Assembly: GCA_003550325.1 (NCBI GenBank)
Contig: QKWP01000218.1
Span: 217,719-281,718, forward strand
From: Gigaspora rosea
Lineage: Eukaryota; Glomeromycota; Glomeromycetes; Diversisporales; Gigasporaceae
Length of the DNA stretch: 64,000 nt
Direction: 5' to 3'
Below, in pieces: positions 23,966-35,461 of this stretch (within the stretch, counting starts at the first letter, position 1; each line of letters begins with the position of its first letter). A program made the translations under genes and the position numbers. Under the pieces are notes generated by a model. It did not search any database, was not told the origin of the DNA, and saw nothing but the letters and a program-made list of their open reading frames with translations.

Positions 23966-24342
23966 ATTTGATCATTTGATTTGGAATTGATTTTTGGTTA
24001 TTACCTACTTTGTAGACAATAACATATACTATTCATTAATCTGCATTAATCTGATTGGTTATGCAAATACTTGTGACTTTGTTTTTATTATTATTGGTTA
24101 ATCTATTTTTAGATATTATAAAACTTATATTCAAATTCAGGTGACATATTTGAATTGTAAAAATTTGCCTATATATCAAAACAAACAAGTTTTGTTTTTT
24201 AAGTAAAAAATTATATGTAAATAGAATTCAGAGCACAAGTATACTTGTTGGCCAAACCTGGACAAATCCCAAACCCCTAAAAATTAATTACTATTTATTT
24301 TTATTTTTTCTGCCAATCCTATCTTTGTTTATTAATAAACAA

Positions 24343-24574
24343 TATACAAATTATACAAAAGGAACTTTTGTCATATCTGTACTGCCACGTTCTATTTAAC
24401 AAAAATTTACCAGACAAATGTCCAATGCGATCTGCTATGACGAACTATTAACCTCAACTATACAAATTATACAAAAGGAACTTTTGTCATATCTGTACTG
24501 CCACGTTCTATTTAACAAAAATTTACCAGACAAGTGTCCAAAGTGATCTGCCATGATGAACTATTAACCTCAAC
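24343..24574. repeat. Tandem duplication of 116 bp
   Basis: Two adjacent copies, 24343-24458 and 24459-24574, both begin 'tatacaaattatacaaaagg' and differ at a handful of positions. No frame is conserved. 24021-24342 and 24575-24949 hold nothing recognisable. Confidence 0.9.
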
Positions 24575-24949
24575 TCAGGTTTTCTATCTAGCTAGAAATT
24601 TTAATCCCAAGTATCACTGATAGGCTGTCATATACCATATCAAAATTGCCTACTTTTTTAATCTTCTTTACCTAGTCTCTAGGACAAGAAGAGTTTGAAA
24701 ACCCTACCTATGCAAGAAAAATGAACTAATGAAAGAGAAGCAGAAAAAAAAGGGAGTAAAAAAAGGGGTAGTACTATATAATCTAAGCAAATTCCAAAAA
24801 TATACACAAAAGCAAAAAGAAACAAGATAAGAAAACAAAAAGGTCAGCAGTCTTGCTATAATAAAAATTATATAGACTGCTTAAAGCAAAAAACTCTAAC
24901 AAAGAACTATATGTATATGAAATGGCAAAAAACAAACAATTTACATCTC

Positions 24950-25440
24950 AACAAAAACAACATGTGATGGAAATTTCTTGATGGTTTCAGAATGATCCAT
25001 GGCTTACGTGGCACCCATAAAGCCATATTTCTTTTTGGTCAACACACTTTCCAAATTGGAAATAGTAAACACTATCGATCTTTTGGAGAGGTAAACTAGG
25101 ATGCCCACTTTTTGGCAAAATTTCAAAAATCCATGTGGACCAGAGATTAGACTTGAGAACAAATTTAAAAGAAGGTGGAAAGATAAAACTCATTATTTTT
25201 GTTATTCCCACTGTTTTACCACAAGATACTTCGTTAACAAAGACTTGATCTATTTCTACCAAAATTTTCTGTACAAGGGCGTCGACACCAGCCAAATATC
25301 TTATTAGAAATATTTCATACAGCATCACTTCTGGCTTGCATGCTAAATATAAGAAAGGAGTCCCTCAAAAAGCTAAGTTGACCTTTCCAAAAACTATATA
25401 CATGTGTTAGCCTACTGCATAAAGTACAGACAATGCTCTA
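24950..25440 (-). pseudogene. Decayed protein-coding fragment, family unknown
   Basis: The minus strand keeps one frame with convincing composition, including FVRALSVLYAVG, TPFLYLACKPEVML, FLIRYLAGVDALVQKILVE, VSCGKTVGITKIM and LPKSGHPSLPLQKIDSVY. The longest stop-free part is 24987-25328. At least three in-frame stops interrupt it (after YAVG, before GTPFLY, after SHGSF). Several Trp and Cys positions look like former Arg codons (CGG or CGT to TGG or TGT), suggesting C-to-T decay. I do not recognise the family; a transposon-borne hypothetical protein is likely. Confidence 0.5.
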
Positions 25441-26689
25441 ACAAAAAAACTTTTTGTTTTTCTTCTGTTGGAAATTTGGTTCAAGTGATTGTTAGAAAGA
25501 GTTAAATTGCTATTTATAAAAAATTAAATTAAACAAATAATTTTAAAATTTTACAAGTATAGTATTTATAGTTACTAGCTTTTTAACTCTTGCACTACTT
25601 TAGAATAAATTTATATAAAATTATAATTACACTATAATATACTATGTTAATTATTTGTTTAGTGTTCTGCAGAAAGGATCTGAAAGGATCCAGTATTTTT
25701 GATACATATAAATATAGCATTTTATTAAGAGTAAAACTGTACATATAATTAATATAGAAAATATACTACTATCAACAGGCTTCATTTGTACCTCACATGT
25801 ATCTGTAGCTAGCAGTAGTCCTTCAAACTTGCTGTATAAACTGAATTTAGATCTGGGTCTGAATCTGAATCTAGTTTATGTAGTGAGTTTGAAAAAATAC
25901 TACTAACTACAAATGCATGTAAGAGACAAGCAGAGCCTATTAATAGTAGTATATTTCTATATTAATTATATATACTATTTTAGTTTTGGTACCCTTAGTA
26001 AAATGCTACATTTATACCAATTACAAATACTAGATCCATTTGGATTCTTTTTGTGAAACACTACATTAAACATTATTAGTAACTAGAATTATAAATAGTA
26101 CTGGCAAAAATTGATTTAAGGCTTGTAAATCATGATATAAAAGGCTTTTTTATAATTATTTTACAATTTAGATGGAAAACATTTTTCTTTTTTTTTTTTA
26201 ATAAATATATATATATATATATTTTGATACACTGAATGCCTAGTACAAAATGTCTTTTAAATGAACTACTGTATACTTTTATGCAAAGGAATTTTCAGAT
26301 GAATTTGTTGCTGATGCTTGTTTTCTGATATGACAATTTTTGTTGTCATTCTGTAAAGTAGAAGGCCAAGACATTCATTACACCTATATAAATACAAATA
26401 CACATCAAAATCTAAAACAAAAAGCACTTACTTTGGTGGCAAACAAGTTATATATGCAACAATTATTTTAGCTGCATATTATATACCAAATAAGTTTTGT
26501 AATAGAATTTTTTTATAGTAATATGATAGAAATTCTAATACAAATTATTTATTTTTGTTTATAAATTGAAGCCAATAGAATAATAAGCATGTTCTGTAAT
26601 AAAATTTTGTAGTAATTAACACAGGTTCAATAAATATATAAAGGATAGATATTGAAATACCTTTATTATTCTGCTATCTACCTTTTATG
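25441..26689. other. AT-rich repeat-derived DNA
   Basis: No gene. At 25690-25900 the phrases around 'cttcatttgtacctc', 'gctagcagtag' and 'gatctgggtctgaat' resemble the core of the foldback element at 30170-30340, so this is probably a diverged relative. An (AT)n run lies at 26205-26222. Confidence 0.4.
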
Positions 26690-26973
26690 TATCTGTTTAT
26701 AATCTGTTTTGCTATGATTATTTGGTGAATCTATAGCAATATAAAAGATAAATACTAGTATACCATAAAAGATAAATATTAGTTTACTAAAGGTTATTTA
26801 TTAATATCCTGATATTGATCTTTTATATAGAGATGAAAGATAAATATTAGTATATACAAGAATAAATATAAGCTAACTAAAAGGTATATTTTAATATTCT
26901 AATATCGATCTTTTATATTATAATTATATATCTGTTTTGCCATAATTATTTGGTAGATTTATGGCAATATAAA
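26690..26973. repeat. Dispersed AT-rich repeat family ('tctgttttgc..tatttgg'), about 2.5 units
   Basis: The unit has 'ctgttttgctatgattatttgg', 'tatagcaatataaaag', 'aaatattagttaactaaa' and 'ttttaatattcc'. It recurs at 29322-29530, 37050-37167 and 41078-41260. The last two are the halves of one copy opened by the MULE at 37168-41077. The copy here was likewise opened by the hairpin element at 26974-29321. Confidence 0.65.
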
Positions 26974-27340
26974 ACATATATTCCGATTTTGGAATTTATA
27001 AATAAAACTTATTTTTTTAAAACTTTAAAGCTAAATAATTTTTGATCTACTGGTCCATTTTAATAATTTTACTACCAAACTATTTGTCTCTTTAAGACAA
27101 TTCCAATGAGCTAAAAAATTATAAAAATCCAATTATAGCATCATAAGAAAATGTGCTATCAAATAGGTAACACACCTAAAATTGGTTTGATATAGATCAA
27201 ACTAGTGTTGGAAACCTTATGTTCTCATATTCTCATAAGAACATTACTTTTAATTTGAGAACATTTGCAAAATTTAAGATGTTCTCTATTAAATTTTTTT
27301 TGAGAACATTAAGTTTAAAAAATATGTTCTCTATATAAAT

Positions 27341-27604
27341 ATATGGGCTGCTATTAATAGAAATAAGGCAGATTAACATTTTAAAAAATTAATACCTTTA
27401 CTTTCACAGCTCATATCTTAATGAACATTAAAGTTATCTTAATGATTTAATATTTATAAGAAAATTTAGATTGTAAACTTTCTTTTACCTATTAAATTAT
27501 CAAGATAGCTTCAATATTCATTGAGATATAAGCTGTGAAAGTAAAGGTATTAATTTTTTTTAAAATGTCAATCTGCCTTATTTCTATTGATAGCAGCCCA
27601 TATA
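27341..27604. mobile_element. Hairpin MITE
   Basis: The two halves are reverse complements over about 100 bp, with 'atatgggctgctatta' at the end and 'acctttactttcacagct' inside. A single block of about 60 bp separates the arms. Confidence 0.85.
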
Positions 27605-27945
27605 AAGTAATAAAAATTTATTTTATTAGTATAGCAGTTTAAAATAACTTAAGCTCATAAATATGTAATTGTAGTTAGTTGTAGTAGAGAACAATTTAAT
27701 TGTTTTTGAATTATAGAAAAATTTTGGATAATATAATTTATTGATTTATCTATTCCCAGTTTGGTACAATATAGACTTTATTATACAACTTTGATTTACA
27801 TATAATTTTATCATATAAATGCCAATTATATCAATATTTAATATAAATTTTTAGAGAGCTAAACTTACTATAGTACTGTATAATAATAAAATTTTTACAA
27901 GAAAATTACTTAACAAATCCTTAGTTATTTTAAACTTTAGTGCTA

Positions 27946-28474
27946 CAGTGGAATTCACCTAAAGCCATCACCTTTTAATTATAAAAATTTTTAAATTGTT
28001 ATAACTCTTTAAAACAAAAGATATTTAGGGCCATGTCATTAATCACCTGATTATTTTTTATCAGAGGTCTACCCCCCTCCCTCTTCTTTAATATATATAT
28101 AGTTAGGTTCCTTATATATAATTTCACTTTTTTTTACCCCCCTCCCTCCCTAAAAAATCACCTGATTTTTGTCACTCCCCTTAAAAATTTTTTTGATAAT
28201 TTAATAGCTTATTGTTTAAATTATTAAACTATCAATAAATTTTTTAAATATCTTTTATTTTTAAACTATTATAATTTAAATTTATATATAATTCAAAAAA
28301 TTTGGCATTTATATATATATAAACATAATAAAATTTGAATTTATTAACAAAAATTTAAATATTATTAATTAATTTTAAAATTGTATTAAGTTTTTCTGCA
28401 TTTTTATTGGATATACTACAGCTAAAAATTGGTGCCTATATATAAAATATATTGGCTTTAGGTGAATTCCACTG
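27946..28474. mobile_element. TA-flanked element with 23-bp perfect TIRs
   Basis: 'cagtggaattcacctaaagc' at the left equals the right end read in reverse. TA flanks both sides (27944-27945, 28475-28476), as in Tc1/mariner/pogo. It contains a copy of the 150-bp dispersed repeat at 28026-28186 and no frame. Confidence 0.9.
28026..28186. repeat. Dispersed 150-bp repeat, copy 2
   Basis: Same order of blocks as 23813-23965: 'gtcattaatcacctgatta', 'atcagaggtctacc', 'tatatagttaggttcc', 'tgtcactcccctta'. It is longer through extra C/T runs. Confidence 0.75.
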
Positions 28475-28829
28475 TATGTCATAAAATTTTACAATGAGAA
28501 ATTATTTAAATATATAAATTTACTATAGTAAAAAAAAAATAATATATTACATTTACTATATTTATTTATTTAAATATTTAAATGATGTTAATAGCTTATT
28601 TAAAACTAAATATACAAACCAAATCAAACTAATAATGTAGCATTATACAAAGAATCTCAAATATTAAATTTTTTTTAAAAATATATACATATGAAGTTAT
28701 ACCTTATTATTATGAATAACTTAGTATATGTTAGTTAAATAAATTATTGTTTTATTATTTTATTATTTTATTATTATTAACAATTTTTTAAATATATTAA
28801 TTAAAATTAAAAATTAAAAAATAACTAAA

Positions 28830-29005
28830 AGAAGCATAAAGTATAAACATGAAAAAGAGAATAAAAGAGAAAAAATAAGAGCCAAAAAAAGAGAAAAAGT
28901 ATAAGAAAAGAGTGAGAAAGAGTGAGTGAGAGAAAAGGAGAGAGTATGTGTAAAAGAAAAAGAGAGAGAAAGAAAGAAAAAGAGAGAGAAAGAGAAAGAG
29001 AAAAA
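28830..29005. repeat. Purine-rich low-complexity tract
   Basis: A run of 'aaagaga' and 'gagtgag' phrases on the plus strand. The Ser/Leu/Phe-rich frame on the opposite strand is a by-product of composition. Confidence 0.9.
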
Positions 29006-29920
29006 ATTTTTTTTCTAATTGAGAACATAAAAAAATTTTGAGAACATTAAATTAAATAAATATGTTCTTATAAGAACATAAGTTTCAAAACAGATTTCCA
29101 ACACTGGATCAAACCAATTTCAGGTGTATCACCTATTTGATAGTGCATTTTCTCATGACCCTGTGATTGGATTTTTATGATTTTGGGCTTGTTAGAATCG
29201 TCTCAAAGAGATGAATATTTTGGTAGTAAAATTATTTAAAATGGACCAGTAGATCAAAATTATATAGCTTTAAAGTTTTAAAAAAATAAGCTTTTTTATA
29301 AATTCCAAAAATCGGAGCATATGAGATGAATATTAGTACAAAATAAAAAATAAATATTAGTTAACTAAAGGATATATTTTAATGTTCTTATATTGATTTT
29401 TTATATTATAATTATATATCTGTTTTGCAATAATTATTTAGCAGATCTATAGCAATATAAAAAATGAATATCAGTATATACAAAAGCAAATATTAGTTAA
29501 CTAAAGGGTATATTTTAATAGTCATAAGATATGTCCTTTCAATTGCTATCTATAATAAAAATTATAATAAAAACATATGAATTTACTATAAATATGGATT
29601 AGAAGCTTCTCTTTGATCTTACTTATTAACTTAAATTTAAAATTTTCAGGAATATAAAATAAGAAAAGAAAAAAAATTGAGCTTAAAAATCAAATTAAAA
29701 TTTTGCTAATTTTGTACAAAATGAAAATGTAACTTTGCCAAAAACAAATATTTTTCTGATTTCAAAATAATTAGTATATGTAAAAACATGTCCTAAATAA
29801 CTTTATTTGGTTAGCCAAAGTAGATTACCTTGTAAGAAAAATAGGTTATCTAGATGCTAAAGTTAAAATTTTTGGGGTTTCAATATAAAACTCCTTTTTT
29901 GTCAAGATAATCTGCATAGA

Positions 29921-30028
29921 ATGGCATGTTACTATGTCCGGTTTCAATTTTTTTTGGACATATGTCCAATTAAAAATGGTCATATGTACAAAAAAAATTG
30001 AAACCAATTGGATATAGTGACATGCCAT
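29921..30028. mobile_element. Palindromic MITE family 'cactatgtcc', copy 1
   Basis: The 108 bp are nearly one palindrome: 'atggcatgttactatgtcc' on the left, 'ggatatagtgacatgccat' on the right. A second copy is at 35351-35461. Confidence 0.88.
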
Positions 30029-30723
30029 TTCTGTAATCTGCTTTGGGTTTCTAAATAAACTTGTTCTGCAGTAGGCTTCTGCAAAATTACTTGTGCAGTT
30101 TTAGAATTTTTGAAGGCTTTAAAACCAACATTGTACAATTGGTGCTTGAACCGAAATTGGTATATAGAATTAGTATAATAAATATACTTTCAGAAAATAT
30201 GCTTTATTTATACCTCAAGTGCACTTGCTACTAGTAGCAGACCTTTAAAGTCAAATAGGTACAGACCTGAGGACTGAGCCTGAGCCCATACCCATATAAC
30301 TTTAAAGGCCTGCTGCTAGCAGCAAGCACACATAAGGTATAAATGAAGCAATATACTGATTTCGGTTCAAGTACCAATTGCGCAATGTTGGTTTTATAGA
30401 CTTCAAAAATTCTAAAATCGCATGAATAATTTTTATGAAAGCCTATTTAGCAGGTAATTCTACTTGTATTAAAATTAAAACACGCTTTGTTAACCCTTTA
30501 CAAAGTAAAAAATGGGTTTAAATAAAAAATTTATTTAGAAAAATTGTTTCTAACTTTAAACCTATTCTTTACGTAAAAGGTTTGAGAACCATATTTTGAT
30601 CTCAATATAAATAGAATTACCTGCTAAACAAGTTTACTTAGAAGCTCAAAGCAGATTATCTTGACAAAAAAAAGGTTTTATATTGAAACCCCAAAAATTT
30701 TAACTTTAGTATATAGATAACTA

Positions 30724-32129
30724 GGACCCCAAATAATCCATGTGAGGTTATATTTGAGCATCATAGTAAAATTTTTTTTGGTTAGCACTTTTGGTTTGGT
30801 ATATTTATAAGCTATATTTCATAGCATGGGAGACATTCGAACCTGATGATTTCTGGGATCTATATTACACAAGTATTTATACAGAATTGTAGTCTAAAAC
30901 CAGAATTTTCGGGTATAAGCAAACCTAAAAAAAAAAAATCAATCATGTAATACTTTACTAATAAAATAGCTTCGTAAGGAACATCTTTTCAATAAACTCA
31001 AGTTGCATCATTTGCATCACACTGCATTATAGTAGTTATAGTGAAGGTTGAAGTACTATCTACTGTATAGTAAGAGGTAATAAAAGTATATTGTACTGCT
31101 CAATTCACAAAGTTCAACGTTGTTTTTTTTTTATTTTTATTTGTTTTTTAGTTATAATATTAACATGTTAGCTTTTATTTTCAAATTTTGTAGACTCTTC
31201 TTAAAGTTATGATGGTTCTTAAAAGATATTTAACACAATAGAAGTTATTTAATATATACAATAGTATAGTTTTATTAATTACGAGGGATTTTAAGAAAAA
31301 CTATTAAGGGACATGTAACTTGTTATCAAAACCTTTTAAATAAAGTTTTTAAAACTAGTGCATGAATTAAAAGTTGGATTCTTTTACAACATGGGTTATT
31401 TTATTTTGAAGAAAATTTTAATATATGAATAAAGCCTGTTAATTGTTTAACGATTATTTATCTGTTTTGACAAAAATGATATCACATGTTAAAAAAGCCA
31501 GTTTATTATTGGTTAACTACCTTACAATAATCCCTGTATTTTTTTGAAAAATAAGAAAGTCCTCCATGTTATATTTCATATATTAAATCGAACTTTTATC
31601 CACCTTTAACTTTTTTTGAAATACAACGTTCTCTAAAAAAAAAAAAATAAAAAAAAAACAGAAAAAACAAAACGTTCCCTAAAAAAAAAATAAAATAAAA
31701 ATAAAAACAGAACATTTACTAAAAAAAAAAAAATCCAAACGTTCTCTAAAAAAAAAAAAAAACAAAGTTCAAAATCTCTTAAGCCCATTTAATCCACAAG
31801 CTACCAAGAATCCTAAATATATATACTACAAGTTGTGTGAAAAACTTAAAAAAAACACCTTCCCCATTTTGGTTAATTTTTATTTAATTAGTACATTTTT
31901 TTGATTTTTGCATTTTTCTGATTTTAATTAGCATATTTCAAATAACATTTATAAAAATCATCCCATTAGCATTCTTTCAAATATATTTATTTTGCTATTT
32001 AGCGGTTTTCAAATATAACCTTTTTCTTTAATACCTACTTTTTAAATATAACCTTTTTTAAAAAACGGGCCTCTATTAGCTAATTTTCAAATATGACCTC
32101 ACATAGATTATTTGGGGTCCTAGATAATC
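30724..32129. mobile_element. Inverted-repeat element family X, copy 2
   Basis: The ends are 'ggaccccaaataatccatg' and, in reverse, 'ggaccccaaataatctatg', followed by 'tgaggttatatttga'. The interior has 'cctttaactttttttgaaat' and A-rich tracts like copy 1 (22775-23776). It carries its own insertion at 30833-31569. Confidence 0.75.
30833..31569. mobile_element. 737-bp insertion flanked by a 10-bp direct repeat
   Basis: TATATTTCAT flanks both sides (30823-30832, 31570-31579). Copy 1 of family X lacks this segment at the same point. The ends 'agcatgggagac' and, in reverse, 'acatggaggact' are weak inverted repeats. The duplication length suggests a Mutator-type element; the interior is non-coding. 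Confidence 0.7.
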
Positions 32130-32215
32130 CATTTTTCTTACAAGATAACTACTTTGGCACTACTTCGGCTAACTACTGTAAGTAAAGTTGTTCACAACAT
32201 GTTTTTAAATATACT

Positions 32216-32477
32216 ATATTTTTGTGTAATAATGCTTACCTGTGCATTATTTCGAGCATCTTTGCATTATTTTGGGACGCACATGTGCAATATTTCAAAT
32301 CAATATTATCAATTTTTAATAGATATGTGCAATATACTTATATTTATTGTGAAACTCTTAGGGGAGAAGATGCATTATTTTGGGATGCACATGTATATTA
32401 TTTTGAATCAAATAGGTGATTTTTAAAAAAGTGCCAATTTTGAAATAACGCACATGTGTGTTATTACACAAAAATAT
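32216..32477. mobile_element. Short TIR element with TTTTGTGTAATAA ends
   Basis: 'atatttttgtgtaataatg' pairs with the right end read in reverse, 'atatttttgtgtaataaca'. A 40-bp stretch with 'gcattattttggga' and 'gcacatgt' is directly repeated inside (about 32262 and 32367). Confidence 0.7.
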
Positions 32478-32481
32478 GGTA

Positions 32482-32820
32482 CAGTCAACCCTCCATAAAT
32501 GCAACTCAAAGAGACAAGCCTACAATGTGCATTTAGGGAGGTTTGCATTTAGAGTGAGCCAATTAAATTGCAGCTTTAAAAATTTGATCATCAAGTTTGT
32601 ATAACTTCTACCAAAACTGTATAGCCTATCTTAAATACTAAAATTTGATTGGCTACGTGCATTTAGAGAGGTTAGTGTAATATAAAATGTTATTCAAGAA
32701 AATGTGCATTTACAGAATATAGAACGTGCATTTAGCACTAATAACATCTTACAGAATAGAAAAAACATGCATTTAGAAAGGTATTGCATTTATGGGGTTG
32801 CATTTATGAAGGTCCGACTG
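32482..32820. mobile_element. Tigger/pogo-like MITE, TA target duplication
   Basis: The ends are 'cagtcaaccctccataaatg' and, in reverse, 'cagtcggaccttcataaatg'. TA lies at 32480-32481 and 32821-32822. 'gtgcatttag' recurs several times inside. The CAGTC(A/G)ACC-type terminus and TA duplication fit non-autonomous pogo/Tigger elements. Confidence 0.85.
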
Positions 32821-33595
32821 TACTTATCATTTTATAATTAGAAAATATTTGTTTTTGGCAAAGTTATATTTTTGTTTTGTGCAAAATTAGTTTGATTTTT
32901 AAGTTTAATTTTTTTTTCTCTAGTTCTGTATTTCTAAAAATTTTAATTTTAAGTTAATAAGTAAGATTAAAGAGAATTTTCTAATCTATATCTATAGTAA
33001 ATTTATATGTTTTTATTATAATTTTATTATAGACAACAATTGAGCTATTTTTTAAAAAAAATATTTTATAACTATTAATATTCAATATTAATCTTTTATA
33101 TTATGAGAAGAGTAACAAAAATTAGATAATTTTTTAGAAAAGAGGGATAAAAAAAGATGAAATTGTATATAAGAAACCTAACTATATATATAGTTCTTTA
33201 ATTTGAAATAATCTTATAGAACTACAGTCAGACCCCCTAAGTGCATGCCCTGGGGCCAGGCATAGGCATGCACTTAGAGAAGGTGTGCACTTATAGAATT
33301 AATTTAAATAGCCAATTAACAGGGTCATTTAAAGTATTGTGTGATCATGTGATATATAGCCAATCAACTTGCTTTTTGATTAACACGGCTCTAATAAAAA
33401 AAAGTGTAGTCTTATCCTAAACCCGGGGTTTACACTAATAACCTAAACCCCAAAGAGGTCTATGTTAAAACAATTAATTTAATCCTAGACCCATATTTAA
33501 CCAATCAAATTTAGTCACATGACAAATATAAATTGGGCAGTGACCCCTCGCCATGCTGACCCCCATGATCGGCCAATCAAATTTGGTCACGTGAC

Positions 33596-34509
33596 NNNNN
33601 NNNNNNNNNNNNNNNNNNNNNNNNNNNNNNNNNNNNNNNNNNNNNNNNNNNNNNNNNNNNNNNNNNNNNNNNNNNNNNNNNNNNNNNNNNNNNNNNNNNN
33701 NNNNNNNNNNNNNNNNNNNNNNNNNNNNNNNNNNNNNNNNNNNNNNNNNNNNNNNNNNNNNNNNNNNNNNNNNNNNNNNNNNNNNNNNNNNNNNNNNNNN
33801 NNNNNNNNNNNNNNNNNNNNNNNNNNNNNNNNNNNNNNNNNNNNNNNNNNNNNNNNNNNNNNNNNNNNNNNNNNNNNNNNNNNNNNNNNNNNNNNNNNNN
33901 NNNNNNNNNNNNNNNNNNNNNNNNNNNNNNNNNNNNNNNNNNNNNNNNNNNNNNNNNNNNNNNNNNNNNNNNNNNNNNNNNNNNNNNNNNNNNNNNNNNN
34001 NNNNNNNNNNNNNNNNNNNNNNNNNNNNNNNNNNNNNNNNNNNNNNNNNNNNNNNNNNNNNNNNNNNNNNNNNNNNNNNNNNNNNNNNNNNNNNNNNNNN
34101 NNNNNNNNNNNNNNNNNNNNNNNNNNNNNNNNNNNNNNNNNNNNNNNNNNNNNNNNNNNNNNNNNNNNNNNNNNNNNNNNNNNNNNNNNNNNNNNNNNNN
34201 NNNNNNNNNNNNNNNNNNNNNNNNNNNNNNNNNNNNNNNNNNNNNNNNNNNNNNNNNNNNNNNNNNNNNNNNNNNNNNNNNNNNNNNNNNNNNNNNNNNN
34301 NNNNNNNNNNNNNNNNNNNNNNNNNNNNNNNNNNNNNNNNNNNNNNNNNNNNNNNNNNNNNNNNNNNNNNNNNNNNNNNNNNNNNNNNNNNNNNNNNNNN
34401 NNNNNNNNNNNNNNNNNNNNNNNNNNNNNNNNNNNNNNNNNNNNNNNNNNNNNNNNNNNNNNNNNNNNNNNNNNNNNNNNNNNNNNNNNNNNNNNNNNNN
34501 NNNNNNNNN
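33596..34509. other. Assembly gap (914 N)
   Basis: The 333-codon frame spanning the gap is made of N and has no meaning. Confidence 0.99.
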
Positions 34510-34629
34510 TGAATGCTTGAGGAAATTTTAGGTGCTTATTGACCTAAAAATTACCAATGTGTTTATATTAAAAACAAAAAAAAAACGAAAGAAAAAAGAA
34601 AAAAAAAGAAAAAAAAATGAAATACATAG

Positions 34630-34830
34630 GCGAAATCCGGGAACGTATGAGACACAGACAAGGCGCGCAGTACCAAAAAGAAATCACAACACCGGGACCG
34701 CACGAACACACTGACAAGCCAAAAAGAAATCCATAACACCGGGACCGCACGAAACACACAGACAAGGTGTGCTATACCGAAAAGAAATCCACAACACCGG
34801 GAAAACACAAAACACTTATCACTGATAAAG
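34630..34830. repeat. Minisatellite, unit about 58 bp
   Basis: Units built on 'aacaccgggaccgcacgaa', 'cacagacaagg' and 'aaaaagaaatcc' occur about four times (anchors near 34636, 34691, 34738, 34796); one is 47 bp. It is GC-richer than its surroundings. The downstream 34970-35070 repeats 'gctccaacgac'-like phrases. Confidence 0.75.
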
Positions 34831-35350
34831 TGCATAACACAAAAAGAACGAAATTTTAACACAGAAGTTCACCAAAGAAACATAATGGAAAAGACGTAAA
34901 CTATGCACAAACCTTACAACGCCACGAGCCCTAACGATTAACTTTACACTAACTTCGTTATGGCACCAACGACGGTTCTCACGATGGCTTCAGGCTTTTG
35001 AAGTGGCTCCAAAGACAGTTCCAACGATGTCTCTAGCGACAGCTCCAACGACGGCTCCAGTGACGCTCTTAAACGTTAATAAATAAAAAAAATAAAAATA
35101 AAATTTAAAAAAAAAAAATAATAATAAAAGCTTATCTGATTGGCCGATCGGTCATGAGGTCTAGAATAAAAAAAAATTTTAATATAAACCTCTATGAGGT
35201 TTATATTATTAACGTAAAACCCAGGTCTAGGTTAAGGGTTTTCTAAAAAAAATGACAAAAATCTTAAAATATAAAATTTAATCATGGGAATTTATTTTTT
35301 ACTGCAAAATTTAATCGTGGGAATTTATTTTTTAATAAATAAATCCTAGG

Positions 35351-35461
35351 AGAGCATATCACTATGTCCAATTTGTTTTAATTTTTTTGGATATATGTTC
35401 AATTAAAAATGGACATATGTTTAAAAAAATTGAAACCAAATGGACATAGTGACGTGCCATC
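35351..35461. mobile_element. Palindromic MITE family 'cactatgtcc', copy 2
   Basis: Left 'catatcactatgtcca' pairs with right 'tggacatagtgacgtgccat'. The central block, with 'caattaaaaatgg', matches the centre of 29921-30028. Confidence 0.85.

Larger units (their letters stand above)
22713..24020. mobile_element. Outer inverted-repeat element around family-X copy 1
   Basis: The arms at 22713-22760 ('ataaccaaaaatcaatccc') and 23965-24020 are reverse complements. Between them lie the family-X copy (22775-23776) and a 150-bp dispersed repeat. The outer arms are therefore an older palindromic element opened by later insertions. Confidence 0.55.
27203..29106. mobile_element. hAT-like non-autonomous element with perfect 8-bp TSD
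   Basis: The ends are TAGTGTTGGAAA and, in reverse, CAGTGTTGGAAA. Flanks are GATCAAAC at 27195-27202 and 29107-29114. 'gagaaca'/'tgttctc' motifs cluster near both ends. The interior contains two further insertions (27341-27604 and 27946-28474) and a purine-rich tract. No transposase frame. Confidence 0.88.
26974..29321. mobile_element. Long hairpin element opened by a hAT-like insertion
   Basis: The arms of about 225 bp, 26974-27200 and 29107-29321, are reverse complements. They carry 'tccgattttggaattta', 'gatctactggtcca' and 'tcaaataggtaacacacc'. With the inner element removed, the arms close on a palindromic centre at 'gtttgatatagatcaaac'. Confidence 0.85.
29805..32180. mobile_element. Foldback element with arms of about 400 bp
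   Basis: The left arm 29805-30255 pairs with the right arm 30265-30723 plus 32130-32180. Matching blocks include 'ggttagccaaagtagattac', 'aaatttttggggtttcaata', 'ttagaatttttgaaggcttt' and 'ttggtgcttgaaccgaaat'. The centre is near 30260. The left arm has gained a MITE (29921-30028), and the right arm is opened by family-X copy 2. Confidence 0.8.

Noticed and set aside
28825..29028. Minus-strand Ser/Leu/Phe frame
   Set aside because: Complement of a purine-rich low-complexity tract.
33519..34520. 333-codon open frame
   Set aside because: Almost entirely N from the assembly gap.
34563..34862. Minus-strand frames rich in Phe/Cys/Arg
   Set aside because: Produced by the 58-bp minisatellite and an A-rich tract; no protein character.
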